From positions 124,001 to 188,000 of the forward strand of contig CAVPCZ010000016.1 in NCBI GenBank assembly GCA_963702445.1: a DNA stretch of 64,000 bases, written 5' to 3'. How positions within the stretch are numbered: the first letter of the stretch is position 1; each line of letters begins with the position of its first letter. Made by a program: the position numbers and the translations under genes. The stretch is from CAVPCZ01 sp963702445 (lineage in GTDB: Bacteria > Bacteroidota > Ignavibacteria > UBA10030 > UBA6906). Shown one piece after another: positions 48,414 to 59,218 of the stretch. A model generated the notes under the pieces. That model did not search any database. It saw only the letters and a list, made by a program, of their open reading frames with translations, and was not told where the DNA came from.

Positions 48414-49466
48414 CGTCGAATAAGCTCCATCCGATCCTTCTGATCGCCCTGCCTGCGGCCGCTCTGTTCTTTGCGTCGTGCGGCAAGAACAGCAACCCCC
48501 CAGGCGGAACCCGATCCCAACAACCGGCTTCTGAATGTCAAGGTGGAAACCGTTCAGCCCTCAACCTTTTCTGAAACCCTGCAGATCGCAGGCGTGGTGA
48601 AGGCGTACGACGACGTGATGATCAGCGCGGAAGAGGGAGGGGTCATTAAAGAGTGGGTGGTGGAAAAGGGACAGCGGGTGAAAAAGGGGGAGGTGCTTGG
48701 CATCCTGAAAGACGATGTGCTGCGTCCCTCCTACCTCGCCGCCGAATCCCAGTTCAAACTGGCGGAGTTGAACTACCAGAAACAACAGAAGGTGTTCGAA
48801 GACCAGGGGATCAGTGAGCTACAGGTGAAAACCGCGGAGTATTCGCGCGACGGCGCACGGGCTCAGGCCGAACTCGCCAAGGCCCGCTGGGAACGGACGT
48901 TCATCAAGAGCCCGGTGGATGGGATTCTGGACGACCACCTCGTTGATGCGGGGGAGATGACCATCCCCGGAGTCCCGCTCGCTCGCGTGGTGGCGATCGA
49001 CCGTGTGCGCATTCAGATAAACGTTCCCGAACGGTACCTGGGGAGCCTGACGAAAGGCACACCTGTCACGATGTTCGTGATTGCCTATCCGGGTGAACAG
49101 TTTTCGGGGCGGATCGCCTTCGTGGGATCCACGGTGTCGCCCGACAACCGGACCGTGATGGTGGAATGCGTCATCGCCAATCCCGGAGGGAAACTCAAGC
49201 CCGACATGATCGCAAAAACCACCATCGTGCAGTCGGTCCCCCGGAAGGCGCTCCTCGTTCCCGAAGAGATCGTCCAGCAGGTCGATGAGGGGAAAAAGAT
49301 CGTCTATGTGGCGGACAACGGACGGGCGGTGCAACGGACGGTGACACTGGGTGCGCGGGCCGACGGCAGAGTCGAGATCCTGAGCGGACTCACGGCCGGC
49401 GAACAGGTCATCATCACCGGACAGGATCAGCTTGTGGACGGGCAAGCCCTGTCCATCGCCAATTAA
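48410..49466 (+). CDS. RND efflux periplasmic adaptor (MFP) lipoprotein, one frameshift
   Basis: Membrane-fusion protein linking the RND pump to the outer-membrane channel. Signal peptide with lipobox FFASC-G near residue 24, then barrel-sandwich and hairpin domains (ISAEEGGVIKEWVVEKGQRVKKGE, TFIKSPVDGILDDHLVDAGE) and the beta-barrel and membrane-proximal domains. A surplus C in a C-run near 48498 shifts the frame just after the lipobox. Middle gene of the pump operon. Confidence 0.9.
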
Positions 49467-49484
49467 GGGGCAGGGGAGCACGGT

Positions 49485-52400
49485 ATGCGCATTTCCAATC
49501 TGGCCGTCGACAACAAGGTCGCGGTCTATATCCTGATACTCATTATCGTCCTGCTCGGATGGTCTTCGTACATGTCCCTGCCGCGCGAAGCGGCGCCGGA
49601 CATCAGCATTCCGCTCGTGATCGTTTCCACCCCCTACATCGGCGTGTCACCGTCCGATGTGGAAGGGCTGGTCACGCAACCGCTGGAACGGAACCTCAAA
49701 TCCCTCAAGGACATCAAACAGATCACCTCCGCATCGAAGGAGGGACTTTCCACGATCCGCGTGGAGTTCAACGTCGGGATCGACATCGATGAGGCGTTGC
49801 GGCGCGTGCGGGACGAGGTGAACTCGACACGATCCGAACTGCCGAACGACATCCTGGATCCCATCATCACGGAGATCAACTTCAGCGAATTCCCGATCAT
49901 GTTCGTGAACGTGAGCGGCAAGATCGGGATTGCCCGGCTGAAGATCATCGCGAAGGACCTCCAGGATGAGATCGAGGGCGTTCCGGGCGTGCTCCGGGCG
50001 GATATCTCCGGCGGCCTCGAACCGGAAGTGCAGGTGAATTGCGATGTGAACCTGCTGAACGGGTACCGGATCTCGTTCGACGACGTGGCCGGACGCCATC
50101 CGGGGGGAGAATGTTTCGATTCCCGGGGGCACGCTGGACGACAAACGCCGCTCCACGTCGGTGCGCGTGCCGGGAGAGTACAAAACGGTGCGTCCCATCG
50201 AAGACATCGTCGTGAAGATGCAGAACGGACAGCCGATCTATGTGCGCGATGTCGCCGACGTGCAATTCGCCTTCGAAGACCGGAAAACGTACGCCCGCCT
50301 CAACGACGAGGAAGTGGTCACGCTCGCGGTCCGCAAACGCGCGGGGGAAAACCTGGTGCGCATCGCGGGCGAAGTAAAACAGATCGTGGCGCAGACACGA
50401 CCGGTTCTTCCTCCGGGGGTGGATCTGATCGTGTCCAACGACCAGTCCATCATGATCAGCAACCGAGGTGCATGAACTGGAGAACAGCATCATGACCGGC
50501 ATGGCGCTTGTCGTGGTGGTGCTGTTCATGTTTTTCGGGTTCAAGAATTCGCTGCTGATCTCCACCGCCATTCCGCTCTCGATGTTCATCGGGTTCATCA
50601 TCCTGGCCTTTGCGGGCATCACGCTGAACTTCGTCGTTCTCTTCGCGCTGGTGCTGGTCCTGGGAATCGTGGTGGACGATGCCATCGTGGTGATCGAGAA
50701 CATCTACCGTCATCAGCAGATCTACAAGAAGCCGCCGGATATCGCCGCGAAGGACGCGGTCGCCGAGGTGGCAGTCCCGGTGGCCACCTCGACGTTCACG
50801 ACGCTCGCGGCGTTCATCCCGCTCCTCTTCTGGCCCGGGGTGGTCGGGGATTTCATGAAATACCTCCCCCTCACGCTGATCTTCACGCTCGGTGCGTCGC
50901 TGTTCGTTGCGTACGTGATCAGCCCGGTGCAGGGCGCCAGTGGATCAACTACCAGAAAGAGATCCGGAAAGCCAGGGAAAACCTCGAACACCCGCACTGG
51001 TACAAGAAATACAACCCCTTCACCATCATCTACCACAAGGTGGATGAGAAGCTTCTTCCCGTGGATGGTGGACAAGTACGAACATACGCTCCGGTGGACG
51101 CTCGCGGCACAAGAAGAAGACGATCGGGGGTGCGCTCGGATTTCTTGTCTTCGTGTTCATCCTCTTCGGCCTTCTGAATACCGGGGTGGTGTTCTTTCCG
51201 GAGACCCAGCCGAGTCTGGTCAACGTGGGGATCGAAATGCCGCCGGGGACGGCCCTGGACCAGACGGACCGGGTGGGGAAGGAAATCGAGGAACGCCTTG
51301 CGGCTCTTCCCGGTCACCGGGACATGGAATTCGTCGTGACGAATATCGGCAGCTCCGATGATCCCTTCGACTTTGGCGGGCAGGGAACGTCGAACAAGGG
51401 GAAGATCGCGATCAACTTCCTTGAAAAGGACAAACGCCGGCAGAGCAGTTTCATCTCGCTTGATGAAGTGCGGGGCGTGACCGCGGCGATGTCCGAGGGC
51501 ACAATCAAGGTGACCAAGCAGGCGATGGGTCCGCCGGTCGGCGCTCCCGTGAGCATTGAGATCGCCGGAGAGGACTACGCGCGGCTTGCTTCCCTGAGCG
51601 CACAGGCCCAGGAGCGTATCAAGGCGATCCCGAACCTCGTGGATCTGAAGGACAACTACAATACCGGGAAACCCGAGCTGGTGGTGGAAGTCGACCGGGA
51701 GAAGGCGGGCCTGCTGTATACGACCACCGCCCAGATCGCGGGCACGGTCCGTTCGGCCATCAACGGAGCCGAGGCCACGAAGTACCGCGTCGGGGAGGAT
51801 GAGTACAAGATCCGCGTCCGCCTCCGGGAAGACCAGCGCCAGTCGGCCGCCGATCTGGAGAACCTCCAGATCACGTTCATGAACAAGCGGGGAAAGCTGC
51901 TCTCCATCCCGCTCGTCTCCGTCGCGCGGATCAGCCATACGTCGGCCGTTTCCGATATCCAGCGGAAAGACCAGAAACGGGTGATCACCATCAGCGGCGA
52001 CGTGCAGGGCCGCCTCGCTTCCGAAGTGCTCCAGGAAGTGAAGACGAAGCTCGCCGAGATGCCGCTTCCCGCCGGCTATACGATCAAATATACGGGGGAA
52101 GATGAAGAGCAGAAGAAGGCGGCTGCGTTCCTCCAGCGTGCGTTCGTGATCACCCTGCTCCTGGTGTTCCTCGTCCTGGTGATGGAGTTTAACTCGGTGC
52201 GCGTGCCGTTTGTGATCATGCTCTCGGTTCTGCTGTCGCTCATCGGCGTGCTTATCGGCCTGCTGGTGACCCTGACGCCGTTCAGCGTGATCATGACGGG
52301 CGTGGGGGTGATCGCCCTGGCCGGCATCGTGGTGAAGAATGCCATCGTGCTTCTGGATTTCATGAAGCATCTTCGCGATTCGGGATTGACCCTGGATGAG

Positions 52401-52721
52401 GCGCTGGTTGAGGCCGGACGCACACGGCTGCGTCCCGTCCTGCTCACCGCAGGCACCACGGTGCTCGGCATCATTCCGCTGGCGACGGGGGTGGATTTTG
52501 ACTGGAGGGCGTTCCACTTCGTGATCGGAGCGGAGAGCGCGGATTTCTGGCGCCCGCTCGGCGTGGCCATCATTTTCGGGCTGACGGTCTCGACATTCCT
52601 CACGCTGGTGATTGTCCCGACATTCTACTCGCTCCTGGAGGATTGGTCGCAGGGCCTGCGCAAACTCACCGCCCGGGTGTTCGGGAGGAGTGAGGAGAAG
52701 GAAGCCGCGGAAACACTCTGA
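49485..52721 (+). CDS. RND family efflux transporter, inner-membrane pump, frameshifted
   Basis: About 1080-residue proton-driven pump of the HAE/AcrB-like superfamily. SNLAVDNKVAVYILILIIVLLG and PREAAPDISIPLVIVSTPYIG at the N-terminus, the helix 4 relay region VLGIVVDDAIVVIENIYRH, and the second-half GVIALAGIVVKNAIVLLDF are typical. Surplus bases near 50092 and 50463 and at 51061 and 51110, and one lost base near 50940, interrupt the first half; the second half from about 51150 is intact. Substrate class cannot be fixed from sequence. Confidence 0.92.
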
Positions 52722-52814
52722 CGGAGCAGGGCCGTGTCTGGAGATCTCCGAGGCAGGGACGCTTCGCCGGGAGACTCTGAAAGCGAACTCTCGCGGCGGT
52801 GATCCCTTCAGGGT

Positions 52815-53377
52815 CTACTCAGCGTCCGAACGGGACCGGCTCAGATGGCAGTGGCGAAGACGGGGAAGATGGCGTGCGATGACCCGGGCGGCGACCGCAC
52901 GGGCGGCCGTCATATAGGTTGTACAGATGTATTCGCAGACCGGCATGGTGATTTCCTCGCCGGTGAGGTTCCAGAGAAACTCGCGCCCCAGCATGGCGGG
53001 CAGAGCCGCATCGGCATGTGCTGTCCATGGTCCGGTAGTATTCCGTAAAGTGCTCGGCCAGCACCACCCGCCATTCTTCGACCTGCGCTTCGCCGGCCCC
53101 CTGTTCACGAAGATGCCGGAGGAATTCCGTCTCGAGCCCGCTTCGGAATTCCTCCGAGAAATCCCGGCGTGCCGGCCTGTTCGGCGGCCAGGGTGGCGGA
53201 GAACATGCACGCGATCATCACTTCGCCCGCGCTCTGCAGGTGTGCCGGTGCGGAAACATCGCGAAGCCGTTCGACGAGGCGGTTCAGCGACAGGAGGCCG
53301 TCGCCCGCCACTTCCGTGCGAAGTTCTTCATACACCAGGGCGCCGAGGCCCGATCCTGTCAGACGGGAGCGGAACAT
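52815..53377 (-). CDS. conserved-looking hypothetical protein, two frameshifts
   Basis: Not recognised. Reading through two surplus bases gives about 185 residues starting MFRSRLTGSGLGALVYEELR, with helical, charged middle parts (DFSEEFRSGLETEFLRHLRE, EEWRVVLAEHFTEYYRTMDS) and ending near LSRSRSDAE. No signal peptide, membrane helix or catalytic motif seen. Consistent codon use and the way the pieces join support a real gene. Divergent from tryptophanase. Confidence 0.55.
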
Positions 53378-53484
53378 ACTCTCATAATACCCGCCCCGGT
53401 CCGTATTGTCAAGACCCCATGTGCGAAAACGCCGTCGGCGTGATCGCGCACACGTCCAATCACCCCACGAGGGCCGGCACACTC

Positions 53485-54861
53485 ATGCAGACCATCATCG
53501 AGCCTTTCAAGATAAAGTCCGTCGAACCGATCCGTTTCACCACCGTTGCCGGAGCGGGAGCGGATACTCAAACAGGGCAACTACAACCTCTTCCTCATAC
53601 GCGCGGAAGATGTGCTGATAGACCTGCTGACCGACAGCGGCACCTCGGCGATGAGCGCCGACCAATGGGCGGGGATGATGCGGGGCGACGAATCCTATGC
53701 CGGGGCGCGCTCCTTCTACCGGTTCGAGGCGAAGGTGCGCGAACTGACCGGTCTGAAACACGTGATTCCGACCCACCAGGGACGGGCGGCCGAGAAGATC
53801 CTCTTCTCCTGCGTGGGCGGCCCGGGCAAGGTCGATCCCCAACAACTCCCACTTCGACACCACGCGCGCGAACGTGGAGTTCTCGGGCGCGGAGGCGGTG
53901 GACCTGCCCTGTCCTGAAGGGAAAGACCCCGACACGATCGCCGACTTCAAGGGGAATATGGATGTCGCGGCCCTTGAATCGCTGATCGGCAATGTCGGGG
54001 CGGAGCGGATCCCCCTGTGCATGATCACCGTGACAAACAATTCGGGGGGCGGGCAGCCGGTCTCGATGGCCAATCTCCGCGCGACGAAGGCCGTCTGCCA
54101 GCCGTCATGGTATTCCGCTCTTCCTTGATGCGTGCCGGTTCGCGGAAAACGCCTATTTCATCAAACTCCGCGAAGCGGGATATGCCGGCCGCTCCATCCT
54201 GGAAATCGTTCAGGAGATGTTCTCCCTCGCCGACGGCGCCACGATGAGCGCGAAGAAAGACGCCCTCGTCAATATGGGCGGGTTCCTTGCGCTGCAACAA
54301 CGACGAGCTGGCGGCACGGGCGCGGAACCTGCTGATCATGACCGAGGGATTTCCGACATACGGCGGCCTTGCCGGACGGGATCTGGAAGCCATCGCCCAG
54401 GGCCTGGATGAAATTCTGGACGAACACTATCTCCAGTACCGGATCCGTTCCGTGGAATATCTGGGCGAACGCCTCACGCGCGGGGGAGTTCCCATCCTCC
54501 AGCCGCCCGGGGGACACGCAATCTATCTGAATGCAAAGAAGTTCCTCCCGCATATTCCCGTGGAACAGTATCCCGGACAGGCGCTGGTGGTGGAGTTGTT
54601 CCGCGTCGGAGGGATCCGGTCTGTGGAAATCGGCAGCGTCATGTTCGGCAAGAACGATGCGGCAGGACGCCTGATCCCCGCACGCATGGAACTCGTACGC
54701 CTGGCCATTCCCCGCCGTGTCTATACGCAGAGCCATATCGACTACGTCATCGAGGTTGTTCTCGAGGTTTTTGCCCACGGGAAGAACTGCGCGGCTACCG
54801 GATTGTCGAAGAACCCCCGATGTTACGCCACTTTACTGCGCATTTCGCTCCGGTTGTGTAA
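53485..54861 (+). CDS. tnaA: tryptophanase (beta-eliminating lyase), five frameshifts
   Basis: PLP enzyme that splits tryptophan into indole, pyruvate and ammonia; a tyrosine phenol-lyase cannot be fully excluded. IIEPFKIKSVEPI, VIPTHQGRAAEKI, IPNNSHFDTTRANVEF, ITVTNNSGGGQPVSMAN, and the Schiff-base lysine in ATMSAKKDALVNMGG are present. Surplus bases near 53562, at 53834, near 54102 and at 54295, and one lost base near 54787 interrupt it; the C-terminal RIVEEPPMLRHFTAHFAPVV then follows to TAA 54861. No tnaC-like leader or permease seen next to it. Confidence 0.9.
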
Positions 54862-54908
54862 AGCAGCGAAATATCGTATCTTATGAGACATAGCCTGATG
54901 GGTTGCGA

Positions 54909-55601
54909 ATGATGAAATGCCCGGTCTGCGGCACAGAAAATGATACGTTTGCGAGTGTTTGCTTCTCCTGCAAAGCTTTTGTGCAGGCGAAGGTGGACAA
55001 TCTCGACCTGTTCCGGACCATCTGGGGCCTCGTGGAGTCACCGCGGGCAACATTCCGCCGGATCGCGCTGGCACGGGAAAAGAACTACGTGTTTGCCCTC
55101 AGCGGCCTGTCGGCATAGCGCTCGTCTACGCGATCATGTGGTACCGGAATCTCGGTGCGAAGATCCCGGAATTGCTGATGTTGCTTGGCATCGGTGTGGC
55201 GGCCGGACTCGTTGCCGGGCATCATCCTGGTGTTGCTCTTTGCGTGGGTTCTGATGATGCTCGGACGTCTTGCCGGCGGAAAGGCCAGCTTCCGGAATAT
55301 GCGCGCGGTGACCGCCTACGCATTTGTGCCCGTTATTGCCTCCCTGGTCTGCATCTTTCCGCTGGAGATGGCGATTTTTGGCAGGTACTTTTTTGACGCG
55401 AACCCGCCGCCGATGGTGATGAATCCTCTTGTCTACCTCGCGCTGCTCGGTTTCGATGCGGCGGCGGTCCTCTGGTCATTTGTGCTGCTTGTCATCGGTA
55501 CGGAGGTCGCAGCGGGAATCCACCGGGTGCGTTCGATCGTCGTCTGTCTGGCCGTTCCGGCGCTCGTGGCATTGCTGATTTTCGGCGTCCCGCTGAGATG
55601 A
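54909..55601 (+). CDS. Yip1-like membrane protein with N-terminal zinc ribbon, two frameshifts
   Basis: N-terminal zinc ribbon CPVCGTENDTFASVCFSC, a linker, then LFRTIWGLVESPRATFRRI, the start of a Yip1-type domain with five membrane helices to the end. One base lost near 55118 and a surplus C near 55216 (GGG-ATC). About 230 residues. Function in bacteria unknown. Confidence 0.75.
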
Positions 55602-55960
55602 TCGCGGATCGAACGCGGTTTGAAGAGATTGCCCAGGAGGAATTCGACACCCTGCCGGAACCGTTGCGCGAAGCGATCGAAAACGTGCGTATTGTGGTGG
55701 AGGATGAACCGCCGCCCTCCCGGAGAGGGAAGACCACCATCCTGCTGGGCGAATACCACGGCGTCCCGCTGAAACACCGGGGCCCGGAATACGGTGTCTT
55801 TCCCGGTGGTGCCGGACACGATCACGCTCTTCCGTTTGAATATTCTTTCGCTCGGGGAAGATGACTGTCGATCAGGCGGAATATCCGGGAGACGTTGATA
55901 CACGAAATTGCACATTACTATGGCATGTCGGAGTCGGAGATCCGGCGCGCCGGCTACTAA
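55598..55960 (+). CDS. zincin-like metallopeptidase family protein, three frameshifts
   Basis: Small protein of the bacterial zincin-like family (DUF1025 type). MIADRTRFEEIAQEEFDTLP, LLGEYHGVPLKHRGPEYG, VVPDTITLFRLNIL and the C-terminal HEIAHYYGMSESEIRRAGY with the HExxH zinc motif are typical. Surplus bases occur near 55806 and at 55866 and 55882, the last two only 16 bases apart. About 119 residues after correction. Overlaps the preceding stop. Confidence 0.85.
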
Positions 55961-56002
55961 CGCCGCAAGAAGCGGCGAAAATCAGAGAAAGGATCCTGTA
56001 TT

Positions 56003-56301
56003 ATGCCCAGAGTACTCTTCACGATCTCCTATGGCATCAAGCCGGAAGCACGGGCGGCATATCTGGAACACATCGCCCGCATGAAGGCCCATTTCCTGAA
56101 CGTGGCGAAGAAAAACTATGCGGTGTTCGAGGTGAAAGGGAGGAAAGACCAGTTCATGGAAGTGTTCACCTCCGAGACCATGGAGGAGTTCGATGCCCTG
56201 GAGGACAATATGGACCCGGAAGCGAAGCCATGGTGGTGAAGGTTGAGGGGTTCGTCAACGACGACGGGATGAAGTATACAACGCTGGTCGAAGCCGTGTA
56301 A
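56003..56301 (+). CDS. small hypothetical protein, one frameshift
   Basis: About 99 residues, not recognised. MPRVLFTISYGIKPEARAAYL and FMEVFTSETMEEFDALEDN recall dimeric alpha/beta-barrel (antibiotic-monooxygenase-like) folds, but this is a guess. One base is lost near 56228 before AMVVKVEGFVNDDGMKY. Sits just before the hemerythrin gene. Confidence 0.6.
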
Positions 56302-56303
56302 CC

Positions 56304-56791
56304 ATGACGCCAGGGCGTCAGATCGATCCGATCGCCCGCTTCATGCAGGAGCACGACCAGACCCTCCTGCAGCTGGCGGCGCTGAACCGGGCGACACGCT
56401 CGCTCGCGGAGCACGGCTGGAGCGAAGATGCTTTCCGGCGTGCGACGGGGTCGGTACGTTTCCTGGAAGAGGAAATCGGCACGCATAATTCCCGCGAAGA
56501 AGAAGCGTTGTTCCCGGTTCTCGAAAAATATGTGGAGGGCCCGACCGCGATGATGCGGGCGGAACACCGCGAGACTACGCAAGGAGCTGAAGAAGTTGTT
56601 GAGTGCCTCGAAAATAGTTGCGCGGGGCGGACATAGCCGTCACGAATCTCAAGCAGTTACAGCAGCGATCTCAGGTGGTGATTCAGCTCCTTGTGAATCA
56701 CATACACAAAGAAAACAATATTCTCTTTCCCCTCGTCCAGAAATTTCTCACCAGGGACGCTCTCCGCGAAGTGGCCAGACGGATGGTGTAG
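56304..56791 (+). CDS. hemerythrin-like domain protein, two frameshifts
   Basis: Four-helix-bundle protein of about 161 residues. Likely iron ligands are in MQEHDQTLLQL, THNSREEEALFP, MRAEHREL and VNHIHKENNILFPL. Surplus bases near 56573 and 56629 interrupt helix 3. Such proteins bind oxygen or sense redox/iron or nitrosative stress. Its TAG is followed at once by the next ATG. Confidence 0.85.
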
Positions 56792-57956
56792 ATGCACATC
56801 CCCAACCTTGGCGCCGGACAACTCGTGGCATTGCTGGAAGCCGTTTTCGGGCGGCAGCCCGAAGAAAAGGCCCTGACGATCTTTGTGGATCTTCCGGGCC
56901 CGCGCCTGGCCGACAAACCGGCATGGAAAGACCGCCGGCGGATTGCCCTGGAGTGGTTCACACACCTGCAGCGACGGATCGGCGACCTGCCCTTTTCGGC
57001 GGTGAACTTCTGCGCCTACGAAAATGTGGGGAGCAACAACAACGACCTGCCTTCAACGGTGATACTGGTGGAGCGGACTTCCCGGGAGCAGCCCTCGGTG
57101 GAAAGCCAGTCCGTTCTGCTGGAGAGCATACTCGCCGGTTCGACGGTCGTGCTGGCAATGACCGAGCTCTCTGCGACGGCTCCTCTGAAGGTGCTGGCCC
57201 GCAAGCACCTGTTCCGTGGTGCCACGCTGCCCGGTTTTCTGCGACAGATGATCCCCGCTCTCGGGCTTGACTATGAGAAAGTGAATTCCCGCGTCGAGCA
57301 GATACAGGCCCGGATGAACCGCGCGGAGAGTGCGGTTGTTCTTCTCAGGGCGGGGGGAGAGGAGTTTTCGTGCATGCTGGACCTGCGCTACCGGACTGCC
57401 CATGCCAGCGGGGGAGTCATCAGAAAGCCCGGGGAGGTGGCGAATTTGCCGTCGGGCGAAGCCTACATTGTCCCTTATGAAGGGGAGCGGAGTGGCGAGC
57501 CGAGCAGGAGTGCCGGCCGGCTTCCGGTGCAATTCGGCGATGAGGTCGTCGTGTTCCGGATAGTGGCCAACCGGGCCGTGGGAGTTGAGTCTCACCCTGA
57601 GTCTCACCCCACCCAGGTCTCCCCAGGCGGAAGAGCAGCGCAGACGCCTGAACGCCGAACCCGCATACGGCAATATTGCCGAACTTGGAATCGGCGTGCT
57701 GAGCGAATGGGGTGTCACGGCTGTCGGGAGCACGCTGCTTGATGAGAAACTCGGCCTGCATATCGCTTTCGGACGAAGCGAACATTTCGGAGGGATAACC
57801 GGTCCGGATTCTTTCCACTTACCGGAAAATGTCATACACATAGACTGGGTCTATGTCCCGAGCGTACAACCGCTCATTCAGGTCCAGTCTGTTGTCTTCC
57901 GCTACCCTGACGGCCGGACGGAAGAAATCATGAGCAATGCCGGAATTGCCGTCTAG
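56792..57956 (+). CDS. M29-like aminopeptidase-related protein, one frameshift
   Basis: About 387 residues. The C-terminal half shows features of thermophilic aminopeptidases of family M29: GEVANLPSGEAYIVPYEGE, GIGVLSEWGVTAVGSTLLDEK, HIAFGRSEHFGG and IHIDWVYVP. Catalytic metal ligands appear partly conserved. A short insert ESHPESHP, coded by two GAGTCTCACCC units at 57587-57610, and a surplus C near 57630 lie between the halves. Actual peptidase activity is uncertain. Confidence 0.65.
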
Positions 57957-58012
57957 GCGGATAGACCCGGTGCTCTAGCAATCAAGCGTGTCAAGTCTGT
58001 GGGGTTAAAACA

Positions 58013-58969
58013 TTGAGACTTATACAGTTCAAGCGTATTGATTCGCAAAAGTTCTCGCTATTATGGGATGACGCGCATGCGGGCACAATCGGCATTCGGG
58101 AACTTCGCGATGCCTGTCCCTGTGCAGGGTGCCAGGGGGAGTCTGTGCTTTTTCAGCACTACGTCCCCGTCCCGGACCCGTCTCCCCATCCTGAAAAGTA
58201 CGTACTCCAATCGGCGGAAATGGTGGGGAACTACGCCCTGAAATTCGTCTGGGGCGATGGGCATGGGGAAGGGCTGTATGTCTGGGAGCACCTGCGAAAC
58301 CTCTGTGGCTGTCCGGAGTGCTCGGCCCGGCGGGCGAACGCCGGGATGGTGAACGGACAGATCCCGGAGCGGTCAACCGGAGAGCCCGCGGGACGGTCAA
58401 CCGGAGAGCCCGCGGGCCGGCGGCTGCCGTTCCAGCAGGCAAGGCGCAATCTCATGGCCGCTAAAGACGAAGCCGTCAAAGTTACGGAGCTCTTCCCGTA
58501 CGGCATCTACATCATGGCCGTCTCTGCCGAGGATCAGATCGCCGCTATCATTGCGACATGGGTGACGCAGGTCTCGTTCGTGCCACCGCTGGTCGCGGTG
58601 GCTGTGGAGAAGGAAGGGAGCTTCCTGGCCCAGGTCACCGCAGCGAAGCAGTTCTCATTGAGCCTTCTCCCGGAGGAAGGCATCGAAATGGCGAAGCATG
58701 TGCTGAAGAACGGACCGCTCTTCCCGCTCGGAACCGAGGGGTTGCCATTTGTCAACGGAGAGAATGCTCCGCCCAGACCGGCGGGAGCACATTCCACAAT
58801 CAACTGCAAGGTGCGGGAGACCTATCCGGCAGGAGATCACATTATCGTTCTGGGGGAGATCACGGGGGCGAAGATCCAGGAGAGTGGTCCTGTGTTGACG
58901 CTTCAGGATACGGGCTGGAAATACCGGCGCAAAGGGCAGGCTTCACAAGATCCTTCACCAACGGAATGA
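58013..58969 (+). CDS. DUF971 domain joined to a flavin reductase domain
   Basis: Residues 1-110 are a DUF971 (GBBH-like N-terminal) domain: LLWDDAHAGTIGIRELRD, CPCAGCQGE, GLYVWEHLRNLCGCPEC with probable metal-binding cysteines. Residues from about 148 are a flavin reductase-like FMN-binding split barrel: VTELFPYGIYIMAV, IAAIIATWVTQVSFVPPLVAVAV. A linker with two STGEPAGR repeats joins them. In the next frame a TAA overlaps an internal ATG at 58454, so two overlapping genes fused by a hidden indel are also possible. Open frame, no visible break. Confidence 0.75.
   Translation: MRLIQFKRIDSQKFSLLWDDAHAGTIGIRELRDACPCAGCQGESVLFQHYVPVPDPSPHPEKYVLQSAEMVGNYALKFVWGDGHGEGLYVWEHLRNLCGCPECSARRANAGMVNGQIPERSTGEPAGRSTGEPAGRRLPFQQARRNLMAAKDEAVKVTELFPYGIYIMAVSAEDQIAAIIATWVTQVSFVPPLVAVAVEKEGSFLAQVTAAKQFSLSLLPEEGIEMAKHVLKNGPLFPLGTEGLPFVNGENAPPRPAGAHSTINCKVRETYPAGDHIIVLGEITGAKIQESGPVLTLQDTGWKYRRKGQASQDPSPTE
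58370..58417 (+). repeat. two 24-bp repeats in the DUF971/flavin reductase linker
   Basis: CGGTCAACCGGAGAGCCCGC at 58370 recurs at 58394. The period of 24 bases gives the peptide STGEPAGR twice. Confidence 0.9.
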
Positions 58970-58978
58970 GAAGTCACC

Positions 58979-59170
58979 ATGGCCGCGTTTGAGACATATA
59001 CGAGCTTCTGTGCGTCTTTGGGCGCAAAGGAAAAGCGGGAGCTGAACGAATTCCTGACACAGGAGCGTGCACAGCTTCTTGCCGCCCGCAGCGAGGAGGC
59101 CAGAGTCCGCATCGTGAGCGAGATGATCAAAGAAGTGCACGACCGCCTGGTCTCAACAGGGCGTGCGTGA
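58979..59170 (+). CDS. small hypothetical protein
   Basis: 63 residues, highly helical and charged (KEKRELNEFLTQERAQLLAA, RVRIVSEMIKEVHDRL). Not recognised. ATG 58979 lies ten bases after the flavin reductase stop. No motif or signal peptide. Confidence 0.55.
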   Translation: MAAFETYTSFCASLGAKEKRELNEFLTQERAQLLAARSEEARVRIVSEMIKEVHDRLVSTGRA

Positions 59171-59218
59171 CAGTACTGCCCGGCCGCACCCGGGCGTGCC
59201 GGCCCGCCGCCGCCCGAC

